Shown here: in pieces, positions 1-6,092 of the stretch
How positions within the stretch are numbered: the stretch's first letter is position 1
Layout: each line of letters starts with the position of its first letter
Origin: a virus
Virus record (IMG/VR): IMGVR_UViG_3300005919_000003
Location: 1 to 38,671 of that record
DNA length: 38,671 nt
Strand: one strand, 5' to 3'
Notes under the pieces: generated by a model
What the model was told of the DNA's origin: nothing
The model's database searches: none
Seen by the model: the letters and a program-made list of their open reading frames with translations, nothing else
Made by a program: the position numbers and the translations under genes

Positions 1-992
1 TCCAGCCAAACAGTGATATCGAGACAGTTTTGATCGATCATCAATCCAGGATCTTGCAACTTGAAAACGGGATAGCAAACGATAACGGCGGGTTGATTGG
101 CTATGATCGCGTTATCAACGACGCGGTAAAGCGGATCTTAAATATCCAAAGCGGCAAAGTAGATCTTGGACCAAAAACAGGATTCAAGGAGCTTGATTAT
201 TTAACCAATGGAATGACGCCGGGTGAGTTAATTATTTTAGCCGCCCGTCCTGCTATGGGTAAATCGGCACTTGCTTTAAATATTGCCGAAAACGTTGCGT
301 CAAGGGGGTTGCCCGTTGCATTTTTTACCTTGGAAATGTCTACAGAAAACTTTGGCATTCGGTCCATTCAGGGGCAAACCGCTCTTGATATGGCTGAATT
401 GCAGCGGGGCATCCTGGACCAAGAGGCGTTGCTAAAGGCAGCGCAAAGGCTGTCCGGCCTTCCTGTTTTCATTGACGACCACGCAGCCGCAACGGTGGAT
501 TATGTCCGTCGTCAATCTCAAAAGCTAAAACTAGACAAAAAGGGTCCAGGATTGATTGTAGTGGACTATCTCCAATTAATCGATGCGGGGCAAGGCCAGA
601 ACAGAGAACAGCAAATAGCGGGCATCTCACGGGGCCTAAAACGGGTAGCAATGGAGTTACATGTGCCCCTGATTGCACTATCGCAACTAAACCGTAAAAT
701 TGAGGACCGCCCAATTGAACAACGAATCCCGAGGATGTCGGATATTCGAGAGTCGGGAGCAATTGAACAAGACGCAGATAAAATACTTGCATTATCTAGA
801 TTGGAGGAATACTATAAGACAAACATTCAGGATATGCCCGAAGAATATGGGGGGGTGGCAAATGTTACCGTTATTAAAAACCGAAGCGGATCAACCGGAA
901 ATGCACGGATGAAATTTGACGCGCCAAGGGTTCGTTTTTTTGACCCGGAGGAGTTAATGAGAGAGCAATATTTTGAAAGGGGAACATTATGA
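1..992 (+). CDS. dnaB: Replicative DNA helicase DnaB, C-terminal part (gene split by window ends)
   Basis: Ring helicase that unwinds DNA at the phage replication fork using ATP. The reading frame is open from base 3; the upstream part of the same gene lies at 38286-38671. Visible RecA-fold motifs: Walker A (ARPAMGKS, about nt 240-265), Walker B (VVDYLQL, about 558-578), and the conserved block RMSDIRESGAIEQDAD (about 732-780) typical of the DnaB family. About 329 residues here plus 128 at the other end gives about 457, the usual DnaB length. The first start-like codon (TTG at 30) is internal, not a true start. The stop overlaps the next ATG (ATGA, 989-992). Family assignment is secure. Confidence 0.95.
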   Translation, partial: QPNSDIETVLIDHQSRILQLENGIANDNGGLIGYDRVINDAVKRILNIQSGKVDLGPKTGFKELDYLTNGMTPGELIILAARPAMGKSALALNIAENVASRGLPVAFFTLEMSTENFGIRSIQGQTALDMAELQRGILDQEALLKAAQRLSGLPVFIDDHAAATVDYVRRQSQKLKLDKKGPGLIVVDYLQLIDAGQGQNREQQIAGISRGLKRVAMELHVPLIALSQLNRKIEDRPIEQRIPRMSDIRESGAIEQDADKILALSRLEEYYKTNIQDMPEEYGGVANVTVIKNRSGSTGNARMKFDAPRVRFFDPEELMREQYFERGTL

Positions 993-1273
993 GAGTATCT
1001 CGCGAATGGCTTGAAAGTGCCAAACTAACGAACGTAAGAGGCGGTATTTATACTAGGAGTTGTAGTGCAGATTTGCCATGCGTAAGGATTGCCGCGCAAG
1101 ACGAGGAAGATAAGGATATTCTTATGCTTATTGCAAAACACATGAATAAGCCCGTTGAGGTTCGCACCGATGATGAGGGTATCGTGGTAGAATATTATGT
1201 AAATCTTCCATTTTCACCGGAAAACATTCGCCCCTGGGCTAACGAAAAACTCGGGATTATCAGAGGGGGCTGA
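989..1273 (+). CDS. Hypothetical 94-aa protein
   Basis: Not recognised. It is a soluble 94-residue protein with no membrane segment. Its ATG overlaps the dnaB stop in an ATGA arrangement, which implies translational coupling, and a GGGGA-like Shine-Dalgarno site lies just upstream within dnaB. It sits between the helicase and a RuvC-like resolvase, so a minor role in DNA metabolism is possible, but that is inferred from position alone. Confidence 0.7.
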   Translation: MRVSREWLESAKLTNVRGGIYTRSCSADLPCVRIAAQDEEDKDILMLIAKHMNKPVEVRTDDEGIVVEYYVNLPFSPENIRPWANEKLGIIRGG

Positions 1274-1276
1274 AAC

Positions 1277-1732
1277 GTGATTAAGCAATACGACACCATC
1301 ATTGCGATCGACCCTGCAAAAAAGTGCGGCGTTGCCAACAAGGAAATCGGGGAAAGCTTCCATGATACCACCGTTAACGTGGTTGATATCATGGACCTTA
1401 AACAACACCTGAAAGGAATTCAAGGCAAGCGATTCCTCGTAATTATCGAGCGGTCAACTTGTACTACTCCCATGTTTCGAGCCCACCGCGCCCACGCCAA
1501 CAACGCCGCGTCTGTTGCCAGGTCCCTTTGGCCACGGATGAACAAGATAGTTTTCGTCGATCCGCAGGAATGGCAACGGGCCGTATTGGGTAAATTTCCA
1601 AAGGGAAAATCAAAGGTGTGGTCGATGCGGGTCGGGTCTAATATTTTACGTCGCAACCTTGACGACAACAATATGACAGACGCCGTTTGCATTTTGTATT
1701 ACGGCGAAAAGGTTAAACTGCTGGAACTATAG
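1277..1732 (+). CDS. RuvC-like Holliday-junction resolvase
   Basis: Predicted endonuclease of the RNase H/RuvC fold that would cut branched DNA before or during packaging. The visible signature is an N-terminal strand with Asp12 in IIAIDPAKK, Glu58 in VIIERS, a VDPQEWQ block around residue 95, and Asp135 in the C-terminal MTDAVCIL helix. These fit the acidic active-site positions of the family. The 151-residue length is normal for phage versions. The GTG start follows a G-rich ribosome site, three bases after the previous stop. It lies beside dnaB, consistent with a replication and recombination role. Function is inferred from motif order. Confidence 0.82.
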   Translation: MIKQYDTIIAIDPAKKCGVANKEIGESFHDTTVNVVDIMDLKQHLKGIQGKRFLVIIERSTCTTPMFRAHRAHANNAASVARSLWPRMNKIVFVDPQEWQRAVLGKFPKGKSKVWSMRVGSNILRRNLDDNNMTDAVCILYYGEKVKLLEL

Positions 1733-1744
1733 GAGGTTAGTTAG

Positions 1745-1990
1745 GTGGGACTTTCCAAGAAGTGGACAATAGATAATTTCGGGACCAGAAGGCTACCCCT
1801 TCATGGAGGAGGAGAAATTATTGTCGAGAATATAGTCCGAATAAGAAGCCACCCCGAAGCTGAGACATGGGTTTGGGGATCGACCAATGCCGCTTATTCA
1901 TTCTTCAGCGAACGCGACTTTAAAAAGCATTGGAGTGCCCAACGAGACGCAGAAAAAGCTATCAGGGCATTAGGAGGTATTGAGTTATGA
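1745..1990 (+). CDS. Hypothetical 81-aa protein
   Basis: Not recognised. It is a soluble protein rich in aromatic residues (several Trp in ETWVWG and FKKHW). It starts with GTG after a good AGGAGG site. The last codons overlap the start of the endolysin gene (ATGA, 1987-1990), so the two are probably co-translated. No motif points to a function. Confidence 0.65.
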   Translation: MGLSKKWTIDNFGTRRLPLHGGGEIIVENIVRIRSHPEAETWVWGSTNAAYSFFSERDFKKHWSAQRDAEKAIRALGGIEL

Positions 1991-2661
1991 CAAGGAAAAT
2001 AGCCAGCTTTAAACGGTCACAAGACCAAGACCAGTTAACCCGAATCGCAGATGAACACGGCCTCGACCCGGCAGTTGCGCGGGCCGTGGCAAGTGTTGAG
2101 TCGGGCGGGTCTGATGGATTTTACGAGGGCCGGGTTATTATCCGGTTTGAGGTCCATAAGTTTTGGAAGTTTTGGGGGAAGGATAACGCGGAGCTTTTTA
2201 ATAAATCCTTTAAATTTAACCACCTACAACCATGGAAGGGGCATAAATATTTAGATGATGAGCAAGGCGAGTGGCTATACGTTCACCCGACGGGGACACT
2301 AAAAGACCAAGATCGAGAATATAGGGCTCTTAGACTAGCAGACGGCATGGCTAGCGATACAGGACAGGTCTATTTACCGGCACAGTGCATGTCGATGGGA
2401 ATGTTCCAGATTATGGGGTTTAATTATTCTGACGCAGGATATTTTGGAGCCCTACATATGTTTAAAAGCTATCTTTCGCCAAATTCGCAAGTTAGGTCAT
2501 TCTTCACCTTCCTCTCCAACTATCGCAACGGCGTATGCCTAAAAGCCGCCAAGAATCAATACTGGTACACGTTCGCAAGGGCTTACAACGGGACTGGGCA
2601 GGCGAAGAAATACGCGGGTATGCTAAAGGCCGCTTATGATAAGGAGGTGAGGGATGGCTGA
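1987..2661 (+). CDS. Endolysin, N-acetylmuramidase (DUF3380 type)
   Basis: Predicted peptidoglycan hydrolase that degrades the wall at the end of infection. The likely catalytic Glu38 lies in the block VASVESGGS. Family hallmarks follow: RVIIRFEVHKFWKF at about 49-62, SMGMFQIMGFNY at about 137-148 and FARAYNGTG near the C terminus. At 224 residues it is a single catalytic domain with no obvious wall-binding module, signal peptide or membrane anchor, so it would need a holin for export; holin-like genes lie at 5107-5513. Its placement in the helicase/resolvase operon, about 3 kb before the holins, is unusual compared with a compact lysis cassette. Confidence 0.88.
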   Translation: MTRKIASFKRSQDQDQLTRIADEHGLDPAVARAVASVESGGSDGFYEGRVIIRFEVHKFWKFWGKDNAELFNKSFKFNHLQPWKGHKYLDDEQGEWLYVHPTGTLKDQDREYRALRLADGMASDTGQVYLPAQCMSMGMFQIMGFNYSDAGYFGALHMFKSYLSPNSQVRSFFTFLSNYRNGVCLKAAKNQYWYTFARAYNGTGQAKKYAGMLKAAYDKEVRDG

Positions 2662-2986
2662 TTTACCCATTTGCCCGGTTTGCAATAGTGAAGTTGACAA
2701 CGAACTTTTAACATGTGAACACTGTGGAAATCAGTTTCCAAAACCAAAGGGGCATCCGATAAGTGAAATCCCCGATAAAGAAGGGTGGTATGCGTTTAAA
2801 GGCCAACTTTGGCATAGAGCGGCAACCCCGCTTTTTGTAGATCCAAAAGCAAAATTTATAATTTGTCCAAAGTTTAACCATCGAACAGGCCGAATTTCTT
2901 TCGATAACTTTCGAAAAGCATATCCTCGTTTAGTTTTTTGGTCCACGCCTATCGACATGCCGAACTTTGGAGGTGGGGATGAGTAA
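2654..2986 (+). CDS. Zinc-ribbon protein with GWY/WSTP module
   Basis: Small protein of unknown function. It has an N-terminal zinc ribbon (C7-x2-C10, C21-x2-C24) followed by a domain with EIPDKEGWY and a terminal FWSTPIDMP. The same GWY...FWSTPxDxP domain recurs on the minus strand at 30561-30851, and a looser version (EVPEVSGWY) occurs at 12509-12907. It overlaps the endolysin gene end by 8 bases, with a GGAGGTGAGGG ribosome site. A zinc-binding adaptor is plausible, but nothing shows its target. Confidence 0.75.
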   Translation: MADLPICPVCNSEVDNELLTCEHCGNQFPKPKGHPISEIPDKEGWYAFKGQLWHRAATPLFVDPKAKFIICPKFNHRTGRISFDNFRKAYPRLVFWSTPIDMPNFGGGDE

Positions 2987-3022
2987 TGATGGATTTTTAT
3001 TTATACAGACTAGGGAGGCAAC

Positions 3023-3442
3023 ATGACAGACGACCAACTGGGGGATATTGAGGAACGGGCGGAGAAAGTAACCAAAACAATAAACGAGCCGTGGGAACAC
3101 GATTTCAAACATGGTGGCGATCATGCCTTTGGAAGTTTCATTGAGGCGAAAGGAGGCGATACTGTTTTGTCGGCGGATCACGGAAGCCCTGAATGCTTCG
3201 ACTGCGAACACTCCAACCTGCATCTCTGCGGATTCTCCGTGGACGTTCTAGACTTCATCGCCCACTCCCGCACTGACATACCCGCCCTCATCGCAGAGGT
3301 GCGACGGTTGCGGGCTATAAACCGGCGACTTGTAAAAGCGCTTAAATACATAAAATCCAGGATATATGGTATTGAAATCAATTCAATATTCATTGAAGCC
3401 CGAAACGAAATCAACGCAGCCATCGAGGCGGCAAGGGGATAA
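3023..3442 (+). CDS. EVRRL-motif small phage protein, copy 1
   Basis: 139-residue protein of a kind common in phage accessory regions, with the phrase DIPALIAEVRRLR in the middle and a helical, coiled-coil-like C terminus. Function unknown. The C-terminal 53 residues are paralogous to 3893-4159 (about 36 of 53 identical), and the same phrase occurs in degraded form in the minus-strand genes at 29902-30111 and 30101-30592. A CxxC pair (CFDCEHSNLHLC) lies before the motif. The AGGGAGGC ribosome site supports the ATG at 3023. Confidence 0.7.
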   Translation: MTDDQLGDIEERAEKVTKTINEPWEHDFKHGGDHAFGSFIEAKGGDTVLSADHGSPECFDCEHSNLHLCGFSVDVLDFIAHSRTDIPALIAEVRRLRAINRRLVKALKYIKSRIYGIEINSIFIEARNEINAAIEAARG

Positions 3443-3473
3443 GGATGAAATACAAAAAGCGAAAAGTCGAAAC
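3281..3473 (+). repeat. 193-bp direct repeat, copy A (copy B at 3998-4190)
   Basis: This segment aligns without gaps to 3998-4190 at a constant offset of 717 bases. It covers the C-terminal half of the EVRRL gene, its stop codon, the spacer and the first ten codons of the following small gene. The last about 60 bases are almost identical, the earlier part more diverged. Recombination between copies would delete three small genes. Confidence 0.85.
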
Positions 3474-3522
3474 AATATTCCCGACGCCGGGGAAATGGTC
3501 AACAAGGAGCAACAATGAGTAA
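3445..3522 (+). pseudogene. Truncated copy of the MKYKKRKVET zinc mini-gene
   Basis: A 25-codon frame whose first ten residues (MKYKKRKVET) are identical to the zinc mini-protein at 4162-4323, after which the sequence is unrelated and lacks all cysteines. It begins three bases after the first EVRRL gene, exactly as the intact copy begins after the second. It is best read as a remnant left by duplication and replacement of the downstream part, although a 25-residue peptide could still be made. Confidence 0.6.
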
Positions 3523-3697
3523 TTTAGACCTTTGGACCTGCCCCAATTGCGGCTGCAATAAATACGCGACAGAGCCGCCGAATGACAACATTAACGGAGA
3601 TTGCGCAAGGCGCGTATGCCTTGATTGTAATACTTTTTGGATATGGGATGCCATTACTAACGATTATCCTGGATTTGAGGAGGGATATGATGATTGA
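3515..3697 (+). CDS. Small cysteine-rich zinc-finger-like protein
   Basis: 60-residue protein with Cys pairs CPNCGC (C9, C12, C14) and C30...C35-x2-C38, consistent with one zinc-binding ribbon. No other domain is visible. The AAGGAG site upstream fits the ATG at 3515. It lies inside the segment bracketed by the 193-bp direct repeats. Function unknown; such mini-proteins often bind nucleic acid or proteins, which is only a family-level expectation. Confidence 0.7.
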   Translation: MSNLDLWTCPNCGCNKYATEPPNDNINGDCARRVCLDCNTFWIWDAITNDYPGFEEGYDD

Positions 3698-3896
3698 TGA
3701 AAAACTGAAAGAATCGGTTGACGCAACGCTTAAAAAGCATAGGGTCCAGATAAGCGCCGACTTTAAAAACGGAGATCGCAACGCGCGGCGAATCGTCCAG
3801 GCTTCGCATTTATGGAACTCCACGAAAACAACCAGCCTTGGAAGGCTTATACTGGATTGCCTTTATTTTTGGAACAATGAAAGGAAGGCAATATGA
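3690..3896 (+). CDS. Hypothetical 68-aa basic protein
   Basis: Not recognised. I chose the ATG at 3690 because AGGAGG at 3678-3683 is six bases upstream; a second ATG at 3687 is too close. The frame stays open upstream but that part overlaps the zinc-finger gene. The product is basic and mostly helical. Its end overlaps the next ATG (ATGA, 3893-3896). Confidence 0.6.
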   Translation: MIDEKLKESVDATLKKHRVQISADFKNGDRNARRIVQASHLWNSTKTTSLGRLILDCLYFWNNERKAI

Positions 3897-4159
3897 CCGA
3901 AACTGATCTTAAGCTAATTCGCAATAAGTACGACCGCTTATGTGTAGATTCAGACATGGACCCAGTGTCTTTTATAGGGTTTGCGAGCAAGTGTATTCCC
4001 GCCCTAATCGCTGAGGTGCGACGGTCGCGGGCTACAAACCTGCAACTTGTTGAAGTGCTTGAATACATAAGGCCCAGGGTATACGGTATTGAAAGTTACC
4101 CAAAATTCATCGAAGCCAGAGACAAAATCAACGCAGCCATCGAGGCGGCGAAGGGATAA
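3893..4159 (+). CDS. EVRRL-motif small phage protein, copy 2
   Basis: 88-residue paralogue of the C-terminal part of the 3023-3442 protein, with PALIAEVRRSR and the same ending (INAAIEAAKG). Its N-terminal 35 residues are unrelated to copy 1, so the two genes share only the repeated half. It starts at an ATGA overlap with the previous gene. Function unknown. Confidence 0.7.
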   Translation: MTETDLKLIRNKYDRLCVDSDMDPVSFIGFASKCIPALIAEVRRSRATNLQLVEVLEYIRPRVYGIESYPKFIEARDKINAAIEAAKG

Positions 4160-4190
4160 GGATGAAATACAAAAAGCGAAAAGTCGAAAC
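3998..4190 (+). repeat. 193-bp direct repeat, copy B
   Basis: Second copy of the segment at 3281-3473, ungapped, offset 717 bases. It includes the end of the EVRRL gene, the spacer GGATAAGG and the first codons of the intact zinc mini-gene. Confidence 0.85.
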
Positions 4191-4323
4191 CATATGCGCC
4201 GATTGCGGGAAAAAGTATGGTGAAAAAGGGGTTGTGGCAATGGGTTTTAAATGGTATTCAGGAAGGTGCGATATCTGCGGCAAGGACAAGCCGGTAACAA
4301 ACGCCATTGATTTTGGGGTTTGA
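4162..4323 (+). CDS. Zinc mini-protein A (53 aa)
   Basis: Begins MKYKKRKVET and carries CADC at residues 12-15 and CDIC at 36-39, a two-pair zinc-ribbon layout. It is immediately followed, with the next ATG directly after its stop, by a paralogue of exactly the same length (4324-4485). Both end in GV before TGA. The start has AAGG upstream and the gene follows the EVRRL gene by two bases. Role unknown; the basic N terminus would suit nucleic-acid binding. Confidence 0.72.
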   Translation: MKYKKRKVETICADCGKKYGEKGVVAMGFKWYSGRCDICGKDKPVTNAIDFGV

Positions 4324-4485
4324 ATGAAACAACCAAAAGAGAAAAGGCAGATAATGTGGATATGCGCTGACTGTGGGAATAAAAACGGAAAGGAAAGGGG
4401 AACGTTACACACGTGGCATATTGGAACATGTGACATCTGCGGAGAAAAAAAGGCAATAACCCAAGGAAGAGACTACGGGGTTTGA
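4324..4485 (+). CDS. Zinc mini-protein B (53 aa), tandem paralogue
   Basis: Same layout as the preceding gene: basic N terminus, ICADCG at 14-19, TCDICG at 35-40, C-terminal YGV. The period between the two genes is exactly 162 bases with no gap, so a tandem duplication is clear even though the DNA has diverged. Conservation of all four cysteines in both copies argues that both are translated and folded. Confidence 0.72.
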   Translation: MKQPKEKRQIMWICADCGNKNGKERGTLHTWHIGTCDICGEKKAITQGRDYGV

Positions 4486-4488
4486 AAT

Positions 4489-4917
4489 ATGGTAACAAAC
4501 AAACAGGTGATGTCCAAGCTTGAGAAATGGGCACAGGCGCGGGAAAGCTTTATGCACCCCAAGGCGCTACCGATGGACCCAGAACAGGTGCTTTTAAACC
4601 AAACAGGGAAAGGCGATCCGAGCGGGGCAAAACTCGACAACGCCAACATAACGCGGATCATCAGTGAGATGTGCGGGCGCGGCGCCGTGGTGGACGGCAT
4701 GTTCGTTAGGTTGACGCAAGGGATGCAACGCCACCTGTCGGCCAGGCTATGGGGTGTGCCAAAAATAAAGGCCGATACTCAACAGGTTTTCCGCTCACTG
4801 GACAGGATCGGAAAAGTATTCGAGTGGAATGGGATCATCGGCCTTCCGTTCACCCGGTTTGATTGCGTGGTAAGAAACGAATTTGGGCGGTTGAAAATAA
4901 TTAAAAAAAGTGCTTGA
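4489..4917 (+). CDS. Putative late regulator (Q-like position), 142 aa
   Basis: No family recognised from sequence alone. It is a basic protein with a helical N terminus (MSKLEKWAQARESF), a central segment CGRGAVVDGMF, and a C-terminal region ending in KIIKKSA. Its stop codon lies inside the -35 box of a strong promoter that is followed by a leader of about 140 nt, an intrinsic terminator, the holin genes and then the late operon. In lambda-like phages the gene at this place is the antiterminator Q. That makes an antitermination or late-activator role the best guess, but it rests on position only. Confidence 0.6.
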   Translation: MVTNKQVMSKLEKWAQARESFMHPKALPMDPEQVLLNQTGKGDPSGAKLDNANITRIISEMCGRGAVVDGMFVRLTQGMQRHLSARLWGVPKIKADTQQVFRSLDRIGKVFEWNGIIGLPFTRFDCVVRNEFGRLKIIKKSA

Positions 4918-4942
4918 CAGTTGTCATTTTTTCTGGTAGTTT
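4914..4942 (+). promoter_or_regulatory. Candidate late promoter with operator-like dyad
   Basis: TTGACA (4914-4919), a 17-base spacer, then TAGTTT (4937-4942). The -35 box sits within the inverted repeat TGACA-GT-TGTCA (4915-4926), a possible regulator site. A better -10 hexamer, TATGAT at 4948-4953, is badly spaced from TTGACA. Transcription would begin near 4949. Confidence 0.6.
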
Positions 4943-5069
4943 TCACGTATGATCAGAGATTGAGGTAAACAAAACGCCATAAACAACGAGAAGCGAGACT
5001 TCTAGGAGTGAAGATTATGTGACTATTGTTTTTCGACGGAGTAACAACGAATTTAATCCGATTTTGACT

Positions 5070-5092
5070 AGCCCCTCTCGGGAGGGGCTTTT
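5070..5092 (+). terminator. Intrinsic terminator before the holin genes
   Basis: Eight-base-pair stem AGCCCCTC/GAGGGGCT with loop TCGG, followed by TTTT. It lies about 120-140 nt after the candidate late promoter and 15 bases before the holin ATG, so it would block late transcription unless antiterminated. Confidence 0.85.
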
Positions 5093-5106
5093 CCTTTGGG
5101 AAAACA

Positions 5107-5292
5107 ATGGGTTTCGAAAAACTACTCTCCAAAAAGCTAACCTCAGTCGGCATAGGATCTGCTGCGGTTTACGGTATTGCGGTTGCTGGAATAGCTCCAA
5201 TGGTCGCACTTCCTGCCATGTTGGTAATTGGCCTTATATCTTTATTCCAAATCCACAAGCAATCCAAGATTGACGAAAAGAAAGATCAATAA
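5107..5292 (+). CDS. Putative holin (one membrane segment)
   Basis: 61-residue protein with a hydrophobic stretch of about 30 residues (about 15-46, rich in Ala, Val, Ile and Gly) and a charged C-terminal tail (KIDEKKDQ). Size, topology and position right after a terminator in the late region fit a small holin or other phage membrane protein. It overlaps the next start by one base (5292). The long hydrophobic stretch may form one or two helices. A different small membrane role cannot be excluded. Confidence 0.6.
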   Translation: MGFEKLLSKKLTSVGIGSAAVYGIAVAGIAPMVALPAMLVIGLISLFQIHKQSKIDEKKDQ

Positions 5293-5513
5293 TGGGCATA
5301 CTTTCCAAGCTGTACGAATTGACAAACGAGATTAGAGACGCCAGGGAAGATGGCAAGCTTGATCCGTCCGAAGCTGGCGAAATCCTTGCCACGGTGGGCA
5401 CACTCATTATCGAGGTTGGGAAGCTCATCCCTCACAAGGGTGTTGAGTTTATCCTTGATGGTATTGGCATGTTGATTTCCAAAATCGGCAAAAGCTTGCC
5501 GCATTTTAAATAA
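5292..5513 (+). CDS. Small amphipathic protein next to holin
   Basis: 73 residues with an acidic N-terminal half (NEIRDAREDGKLDPSEAGE) followed by an amphipathic, mildly hydrophobic C-terminal half (VEFILDGIGMLISKIGKSL). No family recognised. Its one-base overlap with the holin-like gene suggests a lysis partner such as an antiholin or membrane-associated accessory protein, by context only. Confidence 0.6.
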   Translation: MGILSKLYELTNEIRDAREDGKLDPSEAGEILATVGTLIIEVGKLIPHKGVEFILDGIGMLISKIGKSLPHFK

Positions 5514-5526
5514 TTTTCAGTTTACG

Positions 5527-5582
5527 GCACGGGTGACTACTCCCTCCAAAAGTAACTCCTCCTTGCTTTTTGTCGCCCGTGC
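5527..5582. repeat. 11-bp inverted repeat across the tRNA promoter region
   Basis: GCACGGGTGAC at 5527-5537 pairs as RNA with GTCGCCCGTGC at 5572-5582 (one G-U pair), with a 34-base loop. No U-run follows, so it is a weak terminator candidate. The right arm lies in the spacer of the promoter just upstream of the tRNA genes. Confidence 0.55.
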
Positions 5583-5590
5583 TGTATAAT
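5563..5590 (+). promoter_or_regulatory. Candidate promoter for tRNA cluster
   Basis: TTGCTT (5563-5568), 16-base spacer, perfect TATAAT (5585-5590), twelve bases before the first tRNA. It would give the tRNAs their own supply independent of the late promoter. Confidence 0.5.
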
Positions 5591-5602
5591 CTTTGACATT
5601 AC

Positions 5603-5679
5603 GCCGATATAGCTCAGCTGGTAGAGCAGTGGAAGTTGTAATCCACGTATTGTCGGGGGTTCGAGTCCCTCTATCGGCT
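5603..5679 (+). tRNA. tRNA-Thr-like (anticodon TGT), unusual loops
   Basis: Cloverleaf elements: acceptor GCCGATA/TATCGGC, D-arm GCTC...GAGC with AGCTGGTA, T-arm GGGGG-TTCGAGT-CCCTC. The anticodon stem GTGGA/TCCAC encloses an eight-base loop AGTTGTAA rather than seven, and the variable region is eight bases (GTATTGTC) rather than about five. With U33 as the first T the anticodon is TGT (Thr). CCA is not encoded. The overall tRNA identity is strong; decoding is uncertain because of the extra loop base. Confidence 0.75.
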
Positions 5680-5701
5680 TCGAATTTATTAATCTAGTTT
5701 T

Positions 5702-5767
5702 GCCCTGGGCGTCAATCTAACGCGTATAGATTGGACGTTTCGCTGGTTCAATTCCAGCCTGGGGCCA
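5702..5767 (+). tRNA. tRNA-like element lacking a normal D-arm
   Basis: Seven-base acceptor GCCCTGG (5702-5708) pairs with CTGGGGC (5759-5765, two G-U pairs), followed by CA. The T-arm is perfect: GCTGG-TTCAATT-CCAGC (5742-5758). Between them only 33 bases remain. They form one long hairpin (CAATCTA/TAGATTG with loop ACGCGTA) or, alternatively, a short D-like arm GCGT/ACGC, but not both. The anticodon position lacks U33. It is either a decayed tRNA or a tRNA mimic; aminoacylation identity cannot be assigned. Confidence 0.5.
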
Positions 5768-5781
5768 TGCCCTTACTTTTT

Positions 5782-5865
5782 GGTAGATACGGCAACGGTG
5801 CCAAACAGTCTTGAAAACTGCGGCGTGTGAAAGCGCAGAGGGTTCGACTCCTTTATCTACCGCCA
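5782..5865 (+). tRNA. tRNA-Ser (anticodon TGA)
   Basis: Acceptor GGTAGAT/ATCTACC, discriminator G and encoded CCA (5863-5865). Short D-arm GGCA/TGCC, anticodon loop CTTGAAA with anticodon TGA, a long class II variable arm (GCGTG...AGCGC) typical of serine tRNAs, and T-arm GAGGG-TTCGACT-CCTTT. All identity features for Ser are present. Confidence 0.88.
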
Positions 5866-6038
5866 ATCTCCCGGCTGCCCCCGGGTATGACGTTCTTTCC
5901 AATTTAGGCTGTGTGTCGTGGATATATTTTAAAATTTATCTACCTCGTGTTATCTCTAATTTTTAACCCATTAGGAGACCATTAAACAGGTCTGATTAAG
6001 GTCCCGAACTTTAGAAACCAACACGCACAACCGAACAG

Positions 6039-6080
6039 ACTACCCGGTATGGTTCGCCCTGCCGGGGTAGTTTTAATTTT
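6039..6080 (+). terminator. Intrinsic terminator after tRNA cluster
   Basis: Stem ACTACCCGG (6039-6047) with CCGGGGTAGT (6062-6071), one bulged base, loop of 14, followed by TTTTAATTTT. It closes the tRNA segment 13 bases before the next gene region. The stretch 5866-6038 holds no gene I can support; it has a short CCCGG/CCGGG hairpin near 5870-5888 and AT-rich DNA. Confidence 0.75.
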
Positions 6081-6092
6081 AAGGGAGATGAC

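Noticed and set aside
4948-4953. TATGAT as the late promoter -10 box
   Set aside because: Better hexamer than TAGTTT, but it would be 28 bases from TTGACA, and no acceptable -35 lies 16-18 bases upstream; kept only as a note.
5019-5273. 84-codon plus-strand frame across the terminator
   Set aside because: It runs through the intrinsic terminator and the holin gene in another frame; no ribosome site.
5717-5902. Minus-strand frame with a GIEPAK-type phrase
   Set aside because: This is the usual false protein produced by translating the antisense of tRNA T-arms; the tRNA-like features explain it.
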